DNA of 64,000 nucleotides from Bacteroidetes bacterium UBA7674 (GCA_002483105.1 DLHG01000001.1:62001-126000); one strand, 5' to 3'. Positions 32,941 through 42,032 are shown, numbered from the stretch's first letter. The notes: generated by a model from the letters alone, not told the origin. A program made the numbers and translations.

Positions 32941-33366
32941 ATGCACTACCTGGTATACATCAGCGCCGCCGCCTACCTGATGGATGATGAAGACTTAAAA
33001 GAAATTCTCGAAGTTTCACGAAGCAATAATACGGGCCTCAATGTCACGGGCCTTCTTTTATACCACGATGGTAACTTTATACAGGTATTGGAGGGCGAGA
33101 AAGAGGTGATAAAAGAGCTGTACCAAAAGATAACCATCGATAACCGCCACGCCTACATGTTCAAAATGCTGGAGGGCACCTTAGAAAAACGGAACTTCCC
33201 CGACTGGTCGATGGGCTTCAAGGCACTGACATCCGCGCAGTTCTCCGAGCTGAACGGTTACCGGGAGCTGGACAAGGAGGCTATCTCATCTATGAGCAGC
33301 AATACGAAAGACCACCCGGTCATTACACTTGTAAAGAGTTTCGTAGATGTAAACGTGCGGGACTAG
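32941..33366 (+). CDS. BLUF-domain blue-light sensor
   Basis: A 141-residue single-domain FAD photoreceptor. The photocycle residues fit the AppA numbering exactly by spacing: Y6 (AppA Y21), N30 (N45), Q48 (Q63) and W89 (W104). Also present are the TGLLLYHDGNFIQVLEG strand-helix core and the terminal RNFPDWSMGFKAL motif. There is no output domain, only a ~45-residue helical tail, so it must signal by protein contact like other short BLUF proteins. It precedes the catalase gene by 53 bases on the same strand, suggesting a shared transcript and a link between light and peroxide defence (inference). Confidence 0.95.
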   Translation: MHYLVYISAAAYLMDDEDLKEILEVSRSNNTGLNVTGLLLYHDGNFIQVLEGEKEVIKELYQKITIDNRHAYMFKMLEGTLEKRNFPDWSMGFKALTSAQFSELNGYRELDKEAISSMSSNTKDHPVITLVKSFVDVNVRD

Positions 33367-33419
33367 CACCACATACCCACTGGCATACTTTTATTCTCCC
33401 ATTAGGAAACTTATTCATA

Positions 33420-35660
33420 ATGGCTAAAGCTACGTCCGATAAAAAACCAGCCGGCAATAACGGCAACAACAAACCTGTGCCCAAGAAACCCGCCCGTGAT
33501 GGTGGCAGGTCCAAGCCGGGCGATGCACAGGTGAGTCCTGAAAATGAAAAAACAGAGAGCCTTGCCCCGCACACCGCTGATGCTGAAGGCCAGTTCATGA
33601 CCACAGATCATGGTGTCCGCATCAATGACGACCAAAACAGCCTGAAGGCGGGTGAACGCGGCCCTTCCCTGCTCGAGGACTTCATCATGCGGGAGAAGAT
33701 CACCCACTTCGACCACGAAAGGATACCCGAGCGTATCGTCCACGCACGTGGCTCAGCCGCGCACGGGGTGTTTAAAGTCTATAAGTCACAGTCGGCGATC
33801 ACAAAGGCTGACTTCCTCCAAGACCCATCAGTTGAAACACCGGTATTTGTAAGGTTCTCAACAGTGGCAGGTTCCCGTGGCTCTACAGATATGGCCAGGG
33901 ACGTGCGTGGCTTCGCTGTGAAATTCTATACACAGGCGGGTAATTTCGACCTCGTAGGCAACAATATGCCGGTATTTTTTATACAGGATGCCATGAAATT
34001 CCCGGACCTGATACATGCCGTAAAACCGGAACCTGATAACGAGATGCCTCAGGCGGCTTCTGCCCATGACACATTCTGGGATTTCATATCGCTACTCCCA
34101 GAGAGCGCGCACATGGTCATGTGGGCGATGAGCGACCGCGCCATACCACGCAGTTACAGGATGATGGAAGGCTTCGGCGTGCATACTTTCCGTTTCATCA
34201 ATGAAAAAGGCAAATCCAATTTCGTTAAATTCCATTGGAAGCCGCTACTCGGTATGCACTCTGTTGCATGGGACGAAGCACTGAATATCTCCGGCCGCGA
34301 TCCTGACTTTCACAGGAGGGATCTATGGAATGCAATCGAAAGCGGCAACTATCCTGAATGGGAATTAGGCGTACAGATAGTACCTGAAGCTGATGAACAT
34401 AAATTTGATTTTGACCTGCTGGACCCAACTAAACTGATACCTGAAGAATTAGTACCTGTGCAGATCATTGGTAAAATGACGCTGAACCGCAACCCTGATA
34501 ATTTCTTTGCCGAAACAGAACAAGTAGCCTTCCACGTAGGGCATATTGTTCCGGGTATTGATTTCACCAACGACCCGCTGATGCAAGGCAGGTTGTTCTC
34601 CTATACCGATACGCAGTTATCAAGATTGGGCGGACCGAACTTCCACGAGATACCTATCAACAGACCGGTCGTTCCTGTACATAATAATCAGCGTGATGGT
34701 ATCATGCGCCAGACGATCAACAAAGGAAAGTCGAGCTACCAACCGAATACAACGGGTGGCGGCTGTCCGTTCCTCGCTGGCAAAATGGACGGCGGGTTTA
34801 CTTCTCACCCTGAGCGCATAGATGCACATAAGATAAGAGAACGTAGTGAAAGCTTCCGCGACCACTTCAGCCAGGCAAAACTATTTTACAATAGCCAGGC
34901 CGACTATGAAAAGCAACACATACAGGACGCCTTGAGTTTTGAGCTCGGTAAAGTGGGCGATATGGCTATACGTCAGCGCATGTTGCGTATCCTGTTAGAA
35001 ATTGACGCAGACCTTACAGCAGGTGTAGCCTATAACCTAGGTATGGACGTTCCCAAGAGAGGCAAGGAGCAACTGAACCAGGACATTCCTGCAGATGCTG
35101 ATCCGAAGCGCTACCAACCGATAATTAAGGAAAGCTCGCTGAAAGAATCACCCGCATTGAGCATGGCCAATACGGTAAAGGACAATATCCGTACACGGCA
35201 GGTAGCTATACTGGCTGCAGACGGCGTGGATGAAACATCTCTGAATACAGTAAAAGACGCGCTGACAAAAGCAGGCGCAACAGTGGAGATTATTGCACCA
35301 CGCCAGGGAATGATCACATCAAAAGGCAAAAGCAAGATACCTGTTGATAAAAGTTTCCTGACGGCTGCTTCTATATTCTATGATGCAGTGTATGTACCTG
35401 GTGGAGCTAAGAGTGTTGCCGCACTGGAAGCCGAACCCGATGCTATACATTTCCTGAACGAAGCATTCAAGCACTGCAAAGCCATTGCCGCAGATGAGGA
35501 AGCACAACCATTATTGGATGCGACTTATTTCAGCAAGAAACTCGCCGACGAGGGCATTATAATAAATAACAAGCCTGCAAACCTTGCAAAGCAATTCATT
35601 AACGCCATAGCACAGCACAGGTTCTGGGACAGAGAAAAAGCAAGGAAAGTACCTGCTTAA
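33420..35660 (+). CDS. katE: Large-subunit heme catalase (HPII/KatE type)
   Basis: A 746-residue catalase decomposing hydrogen peroxide. The basic, Gly/Asn/Lys/Pro-rich N-terminal extension (1-60) is probably disordered. The active-site His is H108 in RIVHARGSAAHG, the distal Asn is N181 in GNNMPVFFIQD, and the proximal heme Tyr lies in RLFSYTDTQLSRLG near 395. A flavodoxin/DJ-1-like C-terminal domain starts near 595 (RQVAILAADGVDE...SIFYDAVYVPGGA), as in E. coli KatE. It lies just downstream of the BLUF gene and is followed by a strong terminator, so the two probably form a unit. Confidence 0.98.
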   Translation: MAKATSDKKPAGNNGNNKPVPKKPARDGGRSKPGDAQVSPENEKTESLAPHTADAEGQFMTTDHGVRINDDQNSLKAGERGPSLLEDFIMREKITHFDHERIPERIVHARGSAAHGVFKVYKSQSAITKADFLQDPSVETPVFVRFSTVAGSRGSTDMARDVRGFAVKFYTQAGNFDLVGNNMPVFFIQDAMKFPDLIHAVKPEPDNEMPQAASAHDTFWDFISLLPESAHMVMWAMSDRAIPRSYRMMEGFGVHTFRFINEKGKSNFVKFHWKPLLGMHSVAWDEALNISGRDPDFHRRDLWNAIESGNYPEWELGVQIVPEADEHKFDFDLLDPTKLIPEELVPVQIIGKMTLNRNPDNFFAETEQVAFHVGHIVPGIDFTNDPLMQGRLFSYTDTQLSRLGGPNFHEIPINRPVVPVHNNQRDGIMRQTINKGKSSYQPNTTGGGCPFLAGKMDGGFTSHPERIDAHKIRERSESFRDHFSQAKLFYNSQADYEKQHIQDALSFELGKVGDMAIRQRMLRILLEIDADLTAGVAYNLGMDVPKRGKEQLNQDIPADADPKRYQPIIKESSLKESPALSMANTVKDNIRTRQVAILAADGVDETSLNTVKDALTKAGATVEIIAPRQGMITSKGKSKIPVDKSFLTAASIFYDAVYVPGGAKSVAALEAEPDAIHFLNEAFKHCKAIAADEEAQPLLDATYFSKKLADEGIIINNKPANLAKQFINAIAQHRFWDREKARKVPA

Positions 35661-35678
35661 ATTTTCTTCAAAATAATT

Positions 35679-35712
35679 ATTAAAGGCTGCCCCGTTGGGC
35701 AGCCTTTAATAA
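35679..35712 (+). terminator. Terminator of katE
   Basis: Stem ATTAAAGGCTGCCC / GGGCAGCCTTTAAT around GTT, about 20 bases after the katE stop, near-perfect over 14 bp. Confidence 0.8.
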
Positions 35713-35842
35713 TTAGGGGGAATACGCAGTTGAGGTCATAAGTCGCCTCTAATACATCACAATAAAATAAACGCTTCTTCATTGCACCATTTAATATTAC
35801 TTTCGGCATAATAGTTGAGCTTATTCTTTCAAACTATAACCT

Positions 35843-36394
35843 ATGTACAAACTACTTCTTACCTGTCTGTTAGTATCTGCCAACTGTGTTGCGCAAAAAA
35901 TAGAACTAAGTACCGGCAACGGATTGAATTTCGGTGTATTAAGCAGTATTCACATGAATCCCTATTTTATAGCAAAGGGTATGTATAACCCTTCTAACCA
36001 TATACAATTAGGTGTTACCGGGGCTGTTGGCCCATTTCTCTGGGGTGATGTCTTTTGCAATATCTATCCCGGCGGCATATCGGGCTCTCGTGGAAAATTC
36101 TATGTCGGAGTAAATGCCGGCTATATGCAATACAGCGGCGAAGAGAACAACCATCCAGGTGAATCGGTAAGAGGCAAAGGAATGAAGACAGGTTTGCAAT
36201 TAGGTTTCACCACACCTATCACTCACCTCCCACGCATGGTATTTTATGGCGAGAGCGGTGCATCTGTTGTATTTGCCTCAGCACAACACACCTCAAATGG
36301 TATAAGCCATGGTTCACGTACAGGGCCGATACAGCAAGAGACTCATTTTTATGTACCCCTGCACTTCGGTTTGCGCTACCGCCTTAAAATGTAA
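35843..36394 (+). CDS. Small outer-membrane beta-barrel-like protein
   Basis: 183 residues with a signal peptide (MYKLLLTCLLVSANCVAQ). The mature part is Gly/aromatic-rich with alternating hydrophobic patterns (KFYVGVNAGYMQYSG, MKTGLQLGFTTPI, MVFYGESGASVVFA) and ends in a strand HFYVPLHFGLRYRLKM, similar to porin C-termini. That suggests an 8-stranded outer-membrane barrel, or a related secreted beta protein. I recognise no specific family. It stands between the katE terminator and the tandem GT-C genes; the 48-base gap to the next gene permits co-transcription. Confidence 0.7.
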   Translation: MYKLLLTCLLVSANCVAQKIELSTGNGLNFGVLSSIHMNPYFIAKGMYNPSNHIQLGVTGAVGPFLWGDVFCNIYPGGISGSRGKFYVGVNAGYMQYSGEENNHPGESVRGKGMKTGLQLGFTTPITHLPRMVFYGESGASVVFASAQHTSNGISHGSRTGPIQQETHFYVPLHFGLRYRLKM

Positions 36395-36442
36395 GCTGGC
36401 AGCTTCCTCCCCTGCCGCTTTTTAATTATCATTGTAGCTACT

Positions 36443-37903
36443 ATGGATAGCGGCAATAAACTCTTGAAATATAACTGGCTGAGGTTGCTGACTATCGGTA
36501 CGCTATGTTTATTCATTGTATATGGCATTGCCATTACTTTTTTTGAGCTGAAACCTTTCTGGCTCGATGAGTGGTTCATCATCCACAACCTGAAAAATAA
36601 AACCGCTGCACAGCTATGGGGTCCCTTAGAAATGCTGCAACAGTTTCCCCGCTTATACCTGCAGATAGTTAAGCTGGTGACGGAGCCTTTTAACTTTAGT
36701 TATACATCCCTGCATATGCCATCATTGGTGGTGCATAGCATTGGTCTGGTCTTTTGTTATAGGTTGTCAAAGAGGTTGTTCAACCAACAGGTGCGTTACC
36801 GATTTCTTTGGATATTAATTTACGCCTCCTTTTCTACATCGGTGCATTATTTTGTGCAGGTGAAGCAATACACTATGGATATGCTTATGGCTTTGGTCGC
36901 CATATGGCAACTTGCAGAAACACTTGAGGCTACTAATCTCAGCAGGGCGCGATATACACTGCTCTGTATTTTGTCGCTTGTAGTTCCTTATTTCAGTTAT
37001 ACATATCCCATTTGCTATGCGCCCGTTGTGCTCATTTTCCTATTATCAGCACCCAACAAAAAAACGTTGCTGAGCCGGGGCTTCCCTATCCTGCTCACAC
37101 TAGCAAGTATCGCGATATTTTATGTAAAGGACGTATCGCAGGTAATGAGCGATCAGGGTATGCAGAACTATTGGAAGGAATACCTGCTGGGTGACGGCTT
37201 TAGAATAACGATATTCCTGGAAAAGATATATAAGCTCTTTGCCAATCTCGGCTCAGGCGCTCTGTTCGAGATCATATTCGGTATACTGGGTATCTGCGGG
37301 TTGCTGTTGGGCAGCTATCAATTATTTAAGAAAGACACAGAGCGCTCTTTGTTCAGGTACGTGGTGCAATACAGCGCCTTGCTGGTATGGTTGATGATCG
37401 GTTTATTCCTGATACACAAGCTGCCACTGGGCACACACAGGCTTAATGCCTTTGCCGTTCCTGCCTGTGGTATTTTGATTGCTTACCTATTGATCTCTTT
37501 AGGAAAAGTAAAAAGGCTAACGAAGGCTGTACCCGTATTTTCAGCCATACTCTGTGTCGCTATGAGCATTGGTATCTTTACCTCCTGCATCGACCAGGTA
37601 TGGGGCAAAGAGGCGCTGATAAAACGCAGGGTATATGAGAATGCAAAACAAGGATTGCTACTGGCAGAAAGCAAAAAGTTACCGATAGCGGTGACACCGG
37701 GTATTGGCTATCCTTTTGAAGAAGCGCCGAGAGACTGGGCACTGAAAACGCACCCGGCATATGATGTACGTGCAGGGCTTACTGTTTACCCGGTCAAGGA
37801 CAAGGAGGAATTAAAGAAACTATTCAAAGACAACCCACTGCTAAAAGAAGTAGTGTATATAGAACGTGAAGCACACAGCACTATCAATAGCACGAATGAA
37901 TAA
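36443..37903 (+). CDS. GT-C-fold membrane glycosyltransferase-like protein, copy 1
   Basis: 486 residues, about ten or more predicted membrane helices. Just after the first helix is ELKPFWLDEWFIIHNL, where the DE pair matches the catalytic-base position in the first periplasmic loop of GT39/GT83-type enzymes (ArnT, PMT). A conserved loop RLYLQIVKLVTEPFNFSYTSLHMPSLVVH follows, and a ~100-residue periplasmic tail closes the protein. These enzymes use polyprenyl-phosphate sugars. It is strongly similar in layout and sequence to the next gene, which overlaps it by 8 bases. Family moderately sure; sugar and acceptor unknown. Confidence 0.78.
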   Translation: MDSGNKLLKYNWLRLLTIGTLCLFIVYGIAITFFELKPFWLDEWFIIHNLKNKTAAQLWGPLEMLQQFPRLYLQIVKLVTEPFNFSYTSLHMPSLVVHSIGLVFCYRLSKRLFNQQVRYRFLWILIYASFSTSVHYFVQVKQYTMDMLMALVAIWQLAETLEATNLSRARYTLLCILSLVVPYFSYTYPICYAPVVLIFLLSAPNKKTLLSRGFPILLTLASIAIFYVKDVSQVMSDQGMQNYWKEYLLGDGFRITIFLEKIYKLFANLGSGALFEIIFGILGICGLLLGSYQLFKKDTERSLFRYVVQYSALLVWLMIGLFLIHKLPLGTHRLNAFAVPACGILIAYLLISLGKVKRLTKAVPVFSAILCVAMSIGIFTSCIDQVWGKEALIKRRVYENAKQGLLLAESKKLPIAVTPGIGYPFEEAPRDWALKTHPAYDVRAGLTVYPVKDKEELKKLFKDNPLLKEVVYIEREAHSTINSTNE

Positions 37904-39347
37904 GTTGAATACCATAATAAAAACAATTGCCTGGCTCACACTCGTCTTTATGGTGGCTTGCGGACTGGTAATGACCATATGGGAAGCCCACCCTTTCTTT
38001 TTGGATGAATGGGCTATTATATACAACCTCAAATTCAAAACAGCTACTGAGCTCTGGGGCGGACTGGAAAAAACGCAACAATTTCCACGCGTCTATCTGC
38101 AAATAATTAAGTGGTTTAGTTCTTTGTTCAACTATAGCTACACTTCACTGAGATTGCCGTCCTTGATTGTGCATTGTTTCGGAATGGGTTACTGCATTTA
38201 TTTATCAAAGAAGCTATTCCAGGAGAATACTTTTTATCAATGGCTCTGGGTATTGATATATGCGGCATATCCTACCTCGATCTTCTACTTCGTCCTCACC
38301 AAGCAATACACAATGGAAATGCTGATGGGATTGATAGGTATAGCGCAACTAGTATTGCTAATCAATATCAATAAAGGACAGAAGGTTTCTTCTGCAAAGT
38401 ATGTATTGCTTTGCATCAGCTTTTTGGTGGCACCGCTTTTCAGCTATACTTATCCTGTAGTGGCTGCACCGATCTTCGGTATCGTATTGATCAATAGCTT
38501 CAGCAAGGGCAATAGCCTGTTGAAACAATGGTTTGCCTTACTGCTCTGCGGCATTGGCATACTCCTACTCTACCGTCTCGATATCACTCAGGTGATGCAG
38601 GACAAGGGCATGAACAATTACTGGAAGGATTATTATATGTCGGACGGCTTCAGTATACGGGAGTTGTTCTATAACATCTACATGTACTTCCACCTCTTTG
38701 GCAGAGGCACTTTCATGATATTCCTTGGTATTGTGGGGCTGGCATCATGGCTATTTGGCACATATAAGTCCGTGGTGATAGTGACAAAGAAAGAAAAAAG
38801 CATCATGGAATGGTTGGTGTTGTATAGCGTATCAGTAATGTGGCTTTCCATAGTGCTGTTCATTATGGGCAAGCTGCCGCTGAATGCCCACAGGCTGAAT
38901 GCATACAAAACAGCAGCAACAGGCATCTTAATTATTTACTGCTTCATGCAACTGCAGGAAAGCAAATGGCTTCGCAAACCTCTATATGCGATAGCGGGTG
39001 TACTGTTTGTTTTGCAGGTAGTATTTATTGTCCAGCCATTGCTTCGCGACTTTACTGAAGATGCACACAAAAAGAAAATGCTCATCTACAACAATGGCAA
39101 AACAGCTATCACGATTGCGCAGGAAGATAAGATACCGATCTTCACTACTTCTATGACACTGTACCCTCATGAGCATATTGACGTGGCAGACTGGGTGATA
39201 AAATGCTATCCGCTATACAATAAGGAACTGAATATCCCCGCCTATCCCATAGCGACGGGCGAGAGTGTTGACTCTTTATTACATGCCTTGCAGATAAATT
39301 CTGCGGTAGTCACTACGGGGGACAGTGTTTTTGTACTGGTGAAATAA
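37896..39347 (+). CDS. GT-C-fold membrane glycosyltransferase-like protein, copy 2 (tandem paralogue)
   Basis: 483 residues from ATG 37896; an in-frame GTG at 37866 would add ten residues lying within the previous gene. The preferred start overlaps the previous stop as ATGAATAA, implying translational coupling. Its EAHPFFLDEWAIIYNLKFKTATELWGGLEKTQQFPRVYLQI-type opening (seen in pieces) parallels copy 1 almost residue for residue, with the same DE pair. IHRLNA/HRLNAYK-like motifs recur near residue 340 in both copies, so the pair arose by duplication. The two may form a heteromeric enzyme or glycosylate different positions (inference). Confidence 0.78.
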   Translation: MNKLNTIIKTIAWLTLVFMVACGLVMTIWEAHPFFLDEWAIIYNLKFKTATELWGGLEKTQQFPRVYLQIIKWFSSLFNYSYTSLRLPSLIVHCFGMGYCIYLSKKLFQENTFYQWLWVLIYAAYPTSIFYFVLTKQYTMEMLMGLIGIAQLVLLININKGQKVSSAKYVLLCISFLVAPLFSYTYPVVAAPIFGIVLINSFSKGNSLLKQWFALLLCGIGILLLYRLDITQVMQDKGMNNYWKDYYMSDGFSIRELFYNIYMYFHLFGRGTFMIFLGIVGLASWLFGTYKSVVIVTKKEKSIMEWLVLYSVSVMWLSIVLFIMGKLPLNAHRLNAYKTAATGILIIYCFMQLQESKWLRKPLYAIAGVLFVLQVVFIVQPLLRDFTEDAHKKKMLIYNNGKTAITIAQEDKIPIFTTSMTLYPHEHIDVADWVIKCYPLYNKELNIPAYPIATGESVDSLLHALQINSAVVTTGDSVFVLVK

Positions 39348-39455
39348 ACACAAACAGTGCCTGCTGTCGTAATCTCCCCTCTTTTTTGTCTCGATACCAC
39401 AGCCATCAAGTGTAAAATGAGTCGGTACTTTGTATCAACAAAAACCGCTTGAAAT

Positions 39456-39860
39456 ATGAACAATAAAACAATTAAGATCGCTTATTGGGCCACGACCATC
39501 CTCATCTTCCTCTTTGAAGGTGTTGTCCCTGCCCTTACTTCCAACACACAATTAGCTATTGATGGGATCAGGCATCTTGGCTATCCGGACTACTTCCGCA
39601 CTATGCTCACCGTCTTCAAAGTCTGTGGAGCACTCGTCTTAGTGTTGCCATTCATCAAAGGCAATATTAAGGAATGGGCGTACGCAGGTTTTGGCTTCAC
39701 CTTTATCTCTGCCGCTATCAGTCACGCTGCGATAGATGGTATAGATGGGCAAACTATTTTCCCTTTAGTGATGTTGTTGATACTAGCTGTCTCTCACCGC
39801 TGCTATCACAATCTTAAAAAGAATACAGCTAAGCCTGCTAATATAACAGCTATGGCCTAA
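39456..39860 (+). CDS. DoxX-like family membrane protein
   Basis: 134 residues with four predicted membrane helices: about 8-28, 50-68 (VFKVCGALVLVLPF), 73-92 (EWAYAGFGFTFISAAISH) and 100-117. This length and the sequence LGYPDYF(R)TMLTVFKVCGALVLVLP are typical of the DoxX-like family (PF13564). The biochemical role of the family is unsettled; members are often linked to redox or organic stress in Bacteroidota. The HAAIDG motif in the third loop is conserved in relatives as I remember them. It is followed 23 bases later by a DUF4287 protein on the same strand. Confidence 0.85.
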   Translation: MNNKTIKIAYWATTILIFLFEGVVPALTSNTQLAIDGIRHLGYPDYFRTMLTVFKVCGALVLVLPFIKGNIKEWAYAGFGFTFISAAISHAAIDGIDGQTIFPLVMLLILAVSHRCYHNLKKNTAKPANITAMA

Positions 39861-39883
39861 ATTTATCCTGCAAAATTTGGACT

Positions 39884-40102
39884 ATGTCATTCCAGGGTTA
39901 CTTAGACAACATACAAGCAAAAACAGGCAAGAGTCCTGAAGACTTCAAAAAGCTCGGCGAGAAAAAAGGCTTCCTGACGAAGGGTAAATTAAAAGAGGGG
40001 ATAAAGGCCACCGAAATAGTCAATTGGCTAAAGGATGATTTCGAACTAGGTCACGGCCATGCTATGGCTATTGTCGCTCTGTTCAAGGGAAAGAAAGAGT
40101 AG
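39884..40102 (+). CDS. DUF4287 domain protein
   Basis: 72 residues covering the whole DUF4287 domain. Hallmarks are MSFQGYLDNIQAKTGKSPEDF at the start, the Lys-rich middle ending KATEIVNWLKDDF, and the closing LGHGHAMAIVALFKGKK. The fold is predicted to be a small helical bundle and no catalytic residues are known. It sits 23 bases after the DoxX-like gene, so the two are probably co-transcribed. It converges on the barrel protein at 40118. Function unknown. Confidence 0.9.
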   Translation: MSFQGYLDNIQAKTGKSPEDFKKLGEKKGFLTKGKLKEGIKATEIVNWLKDDFELGHGHAMAIVALFKGKKE

Positions 40103-40117
40103 GCAACTGTTCTTTCT

Positions 40118-41179
40118 TTAATGAAAACCATAAACCAACGATATGGTGACAGCATTGCCTTCCAGGTTGGTGCCTGAAGTGTTCTTATAGAATAGCAAAT
40201 TATATTTGCCCATCAGTCCTATGTACTCACGTTTCTTCAGGTAGAACCTGTAGCCCAGTCCACCATTCAGGTTAACGGAAGAAAGGAACTTGCCATCACT
40301 GGCCTCTTCGTTGGTTGCTTGTATCACAGAGAGGGCATCATAGCCTATACCACCCAGCACATACATTTTACTCTTACCTGTTTCTGCAAACCTATAACCC
40401 GCGTCTATTCCTGCGTTTAACCCGGTATGATACTTCGTATTTTGCAGATATCCCAAATGATACACCTGTATCTCCTTCGGCATATTAATAAACCTGAATG
40501 AAAGGCTGACATCGAAAGAAAGCTTGTTCCAGGCACTACCGAGTTGGAGGCCGATAAGCGGATGGCTACCGACTGCGCCTATCTTACCATCAGGTATCCA
40601 GGCGCCTGCAAATGCAGCCATATGAAAACGCCCGAAGATGCGATATTTCTCTCCCTCGTACGATTTGTAGCCGGCATATAGTTTTGTATCACTGAGTGTA
40701 GTGTCCATATCTTCCAGTACACCTTCATCGCGGGTGGCATAGTAGTTGGCAATAGTTTTTTCCAATGGTGCCAGCTCCAGTTTCTGTAAAGACTTAGCTA
40801 TTGCCTTCAGGTAAGCATAATATTCTGCAGGAGTTGTGGAGAGATAGTCTCTTGCGTACTCCGCATTCTCATTATAGATCACCAGGTATTGTACAATGTT
40901 TGAATCATACATCTGTTCGGTAAACTCTCCTTTTTCTATGGCATATAATATCTTGAAAGACATCAATTGCTCCGGCATACCGCAGCTTTCTTCCCATTCA
41001 GCCATTGTCGCCCGGAGGGAATCGTCGCTGTAGCGGCTATAATAGTCCATTAACAGATCGCAGTAAACGAATGTCATATCGTCGCAGGTAGTTACGACCG
41101 GCTCTGTAGCGCTACTATCCTGTGAGCGCGCAGGCAATGAAAGCAAAAAAGCAAGGAGTAATAAGTAGCCTCTTTTCAT
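40118..41179 (-). CDS. Secreted protein: helical N-domain plus outer-membrane barrel-like C-domain
   Basis: 353 residues with a signal peptide (MKRGYLLLLAFLLSLPARSQ). Residues 25-185 are acidic and helical (DDMTFVYCDLLMDYYSRYSDD...), with no recognised motif. From about 190 on there are eight or so amphipathic beta-strands (FGRFHMAAFAGAW, PLIGLQLGSAWNKLSF, KMYVLGGIGYDALSV, YIGLMGKYNLLFYK), ending in a terminal strand VTISLVYGFH. This looks like a small outer-membrane barrel with a periplasmic domain. It is divergent from the hibernation-factor gene. Function unknown. Confidence 0.72.
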   Translation of the reverse strand: MKRGYLLLLAFLLSLPARSQDSSATEPVVTTCDDMTFVYCDLLMDYYSRYSDDSLRATMAEWEESCGMPEQLMSFKILYAIEKGEFTEQMYDSNIVQYLVIYNENAEYARDYLSTTPAEYYAYLKAIAKSLQKLELAPLEKTIANYYATRDEGVLEDMDTTLSDTKLYAGYKSYEGEKYRIFGRFHMAAFAGAWIPDGKIGAVGSHPLIGLQLGSAWNKLSFDVSLSFRFINMPKEIQVYHLGYLQNTKYHTGLNAGIDAGYRFAETGKSKMYVLGGIGYDALSVIQATNEEASDGKFLSSVNLNGGLGYRFYLKKREYIGLMGKYNLLFYKNTSGTNLEGNAVTISLVYGFH

Positions 41180-41331
41180 AAAAACGATGCAATCTACTTA
41201 TTGCTTTGCAAAGAGCGCGCCAGTTTTTGTGCGTCAAAATGTCGGAAAGTGATGATTATCTGTCGATAAAAGCCCCTACGGTACGGATTTTGTACCTTTA
41301 GTAATATCATTTCATTTAAAAATTGATACAC

Positions 41332-41646
41332 ATGACGATTCAGATCAATACCGACCACAACGCACATTTGAGTGCCAATAGCAGGGAAGAGTTCTCTGCA
41401 ACGATCAAAGATGCATTGAGCAGGTTTAGCGAACAGATAACACGTATTGAAGTACACTTCACCGATGAGAACGGCCCTAAAGAAGGCTTGAACGATAAAA
41501 AATGCCTGATAGAAGCTCGCCTTGAAGGCCTGCAACCTATTGTGGCCACCAACCACGGAAATGACTTCTCACACTCTTTAGATGGTGCATTGGTTACCCT
41601 TAAAGCCAATCTCGGAAAAATAAAAGAGAAATTGAGTAATCACTAA
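41332..41646 (+). CDS. HPF/RaiA-family ribosome-associated protein
   Basis: 104 residues from ATG 41332 (an upstream TTG would add three residues). The sequence matches the beta-alpha-beta-beta-beta-alpha layout of hibernation factors: MTIQINTDHN, a helix ending ALSRFSEQITRIEVHFTDENG, CLIEARLEGLQPIVATNHG, and the last helix SHSLDGALVTLKANLGKIKEKL. It is the short form, lacking the C-terminal dimerisation domain. Relatives bind the 30S decoding region in stationary phase; here the basic residues are fewer than in E. coli HPF, so it may be a divergent member. A strong symmetric terminator follows at once. Confidence 0.85.
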   Translation: MTIQINTDHNAHLSANSREEFSATIKDALSRFSEQITRIEVHFTDENGPKEGLNDKKCLIEARLEGLQPIVATNHGNDFSHSLDGALVTLKANLGKIKEKLSNH

Positions 41647-41661
41647 GAATGATATAATATA

Positions 41662-41707
41662 AAAAGTAAAGCCTCCCTCGATTGAACCGACGGAGGCTTT
41701 ACTTTTT
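41662..41707. terminator. Strong symmetric terminator after the HPF-like gene
   Basis: AAAAGTAAAGCCTCC (41663-41675) pairs with GGAGGCTTTACTTTT (41692-41706), ending in T-runs on both strands. The loop CTCGATTGAACCGAC echoes the secA terminator. Confidence 0.85.
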
Positions 41708-41784
41708 ATACTCAGGAGGAAACAGGTGCGCGAGCCCAGACCTAAAGACACAGGGATGTATATTAATGAACACCTTAATTTTTG

Positions 41785-41820
41785 GCACAGTATTGTAATG
41801 AATCATATAAAATACTGTGC
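41785..41820 (+). promoter_or_regulatory. Perfect 10-bp inverted repeat just upstream of a small lipoprotein gene
   Basis: GCACAGTATT (41785-41794) and AATACTGTGC (41811-41820) pair perfectly around a 16-base AT-rich loop and end 2 bases before the ATG at 41823. It could be an RNA hairpin controlling translation or an operator. Confidence 0.6.
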
Positions 41821-41822
41821 AG

Positions 41823-42032
41823 ATGAAAAATTTAGTGATTACGGCGTTAGTTTTCCTGGCTTGTATATTAGTGTTTACCGCTTGTAGTTCAACGAGGCAG
41901 GGAAGGTCAATAATAGTATCGAAACCCATGAGTAATGAAGAGCTTAGAAAGCCTGATGTGAAGGAAGTACGTGCATTGGGAAGTACGGATAATGGAGTGG
42001 CTTTGGGCGAAAGCACGATAGGGAATAACTGA
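41823..42032 (+). CDS. Small lipoprotein of unknown function
   Basis: 69 residues from ATG 41823: signal MKNLVITALVFLACILVFTAC with lipobox FTAC (Cys21), then a short polar tail with SSTRQGRSIIVSKPMSNEEL and ending in a Gly/Asn-rich sequence. A GTG two codons upstream is possible but lies inside the hairpin. It has a perfect inverted repeat immediately upstream and its own terminator downstream, so it is an independent, probably regulated unit. Small lipoproteins of this kind are common in Bacteroidota and most have no known role. Function unknown. Confidence 0.75.
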   Translation: MKNLVITALVFLACILVFTACSSTRQGRSIIVSKPMSNEELRKPDVKEVRALGSTDNGVALGESTIGNN

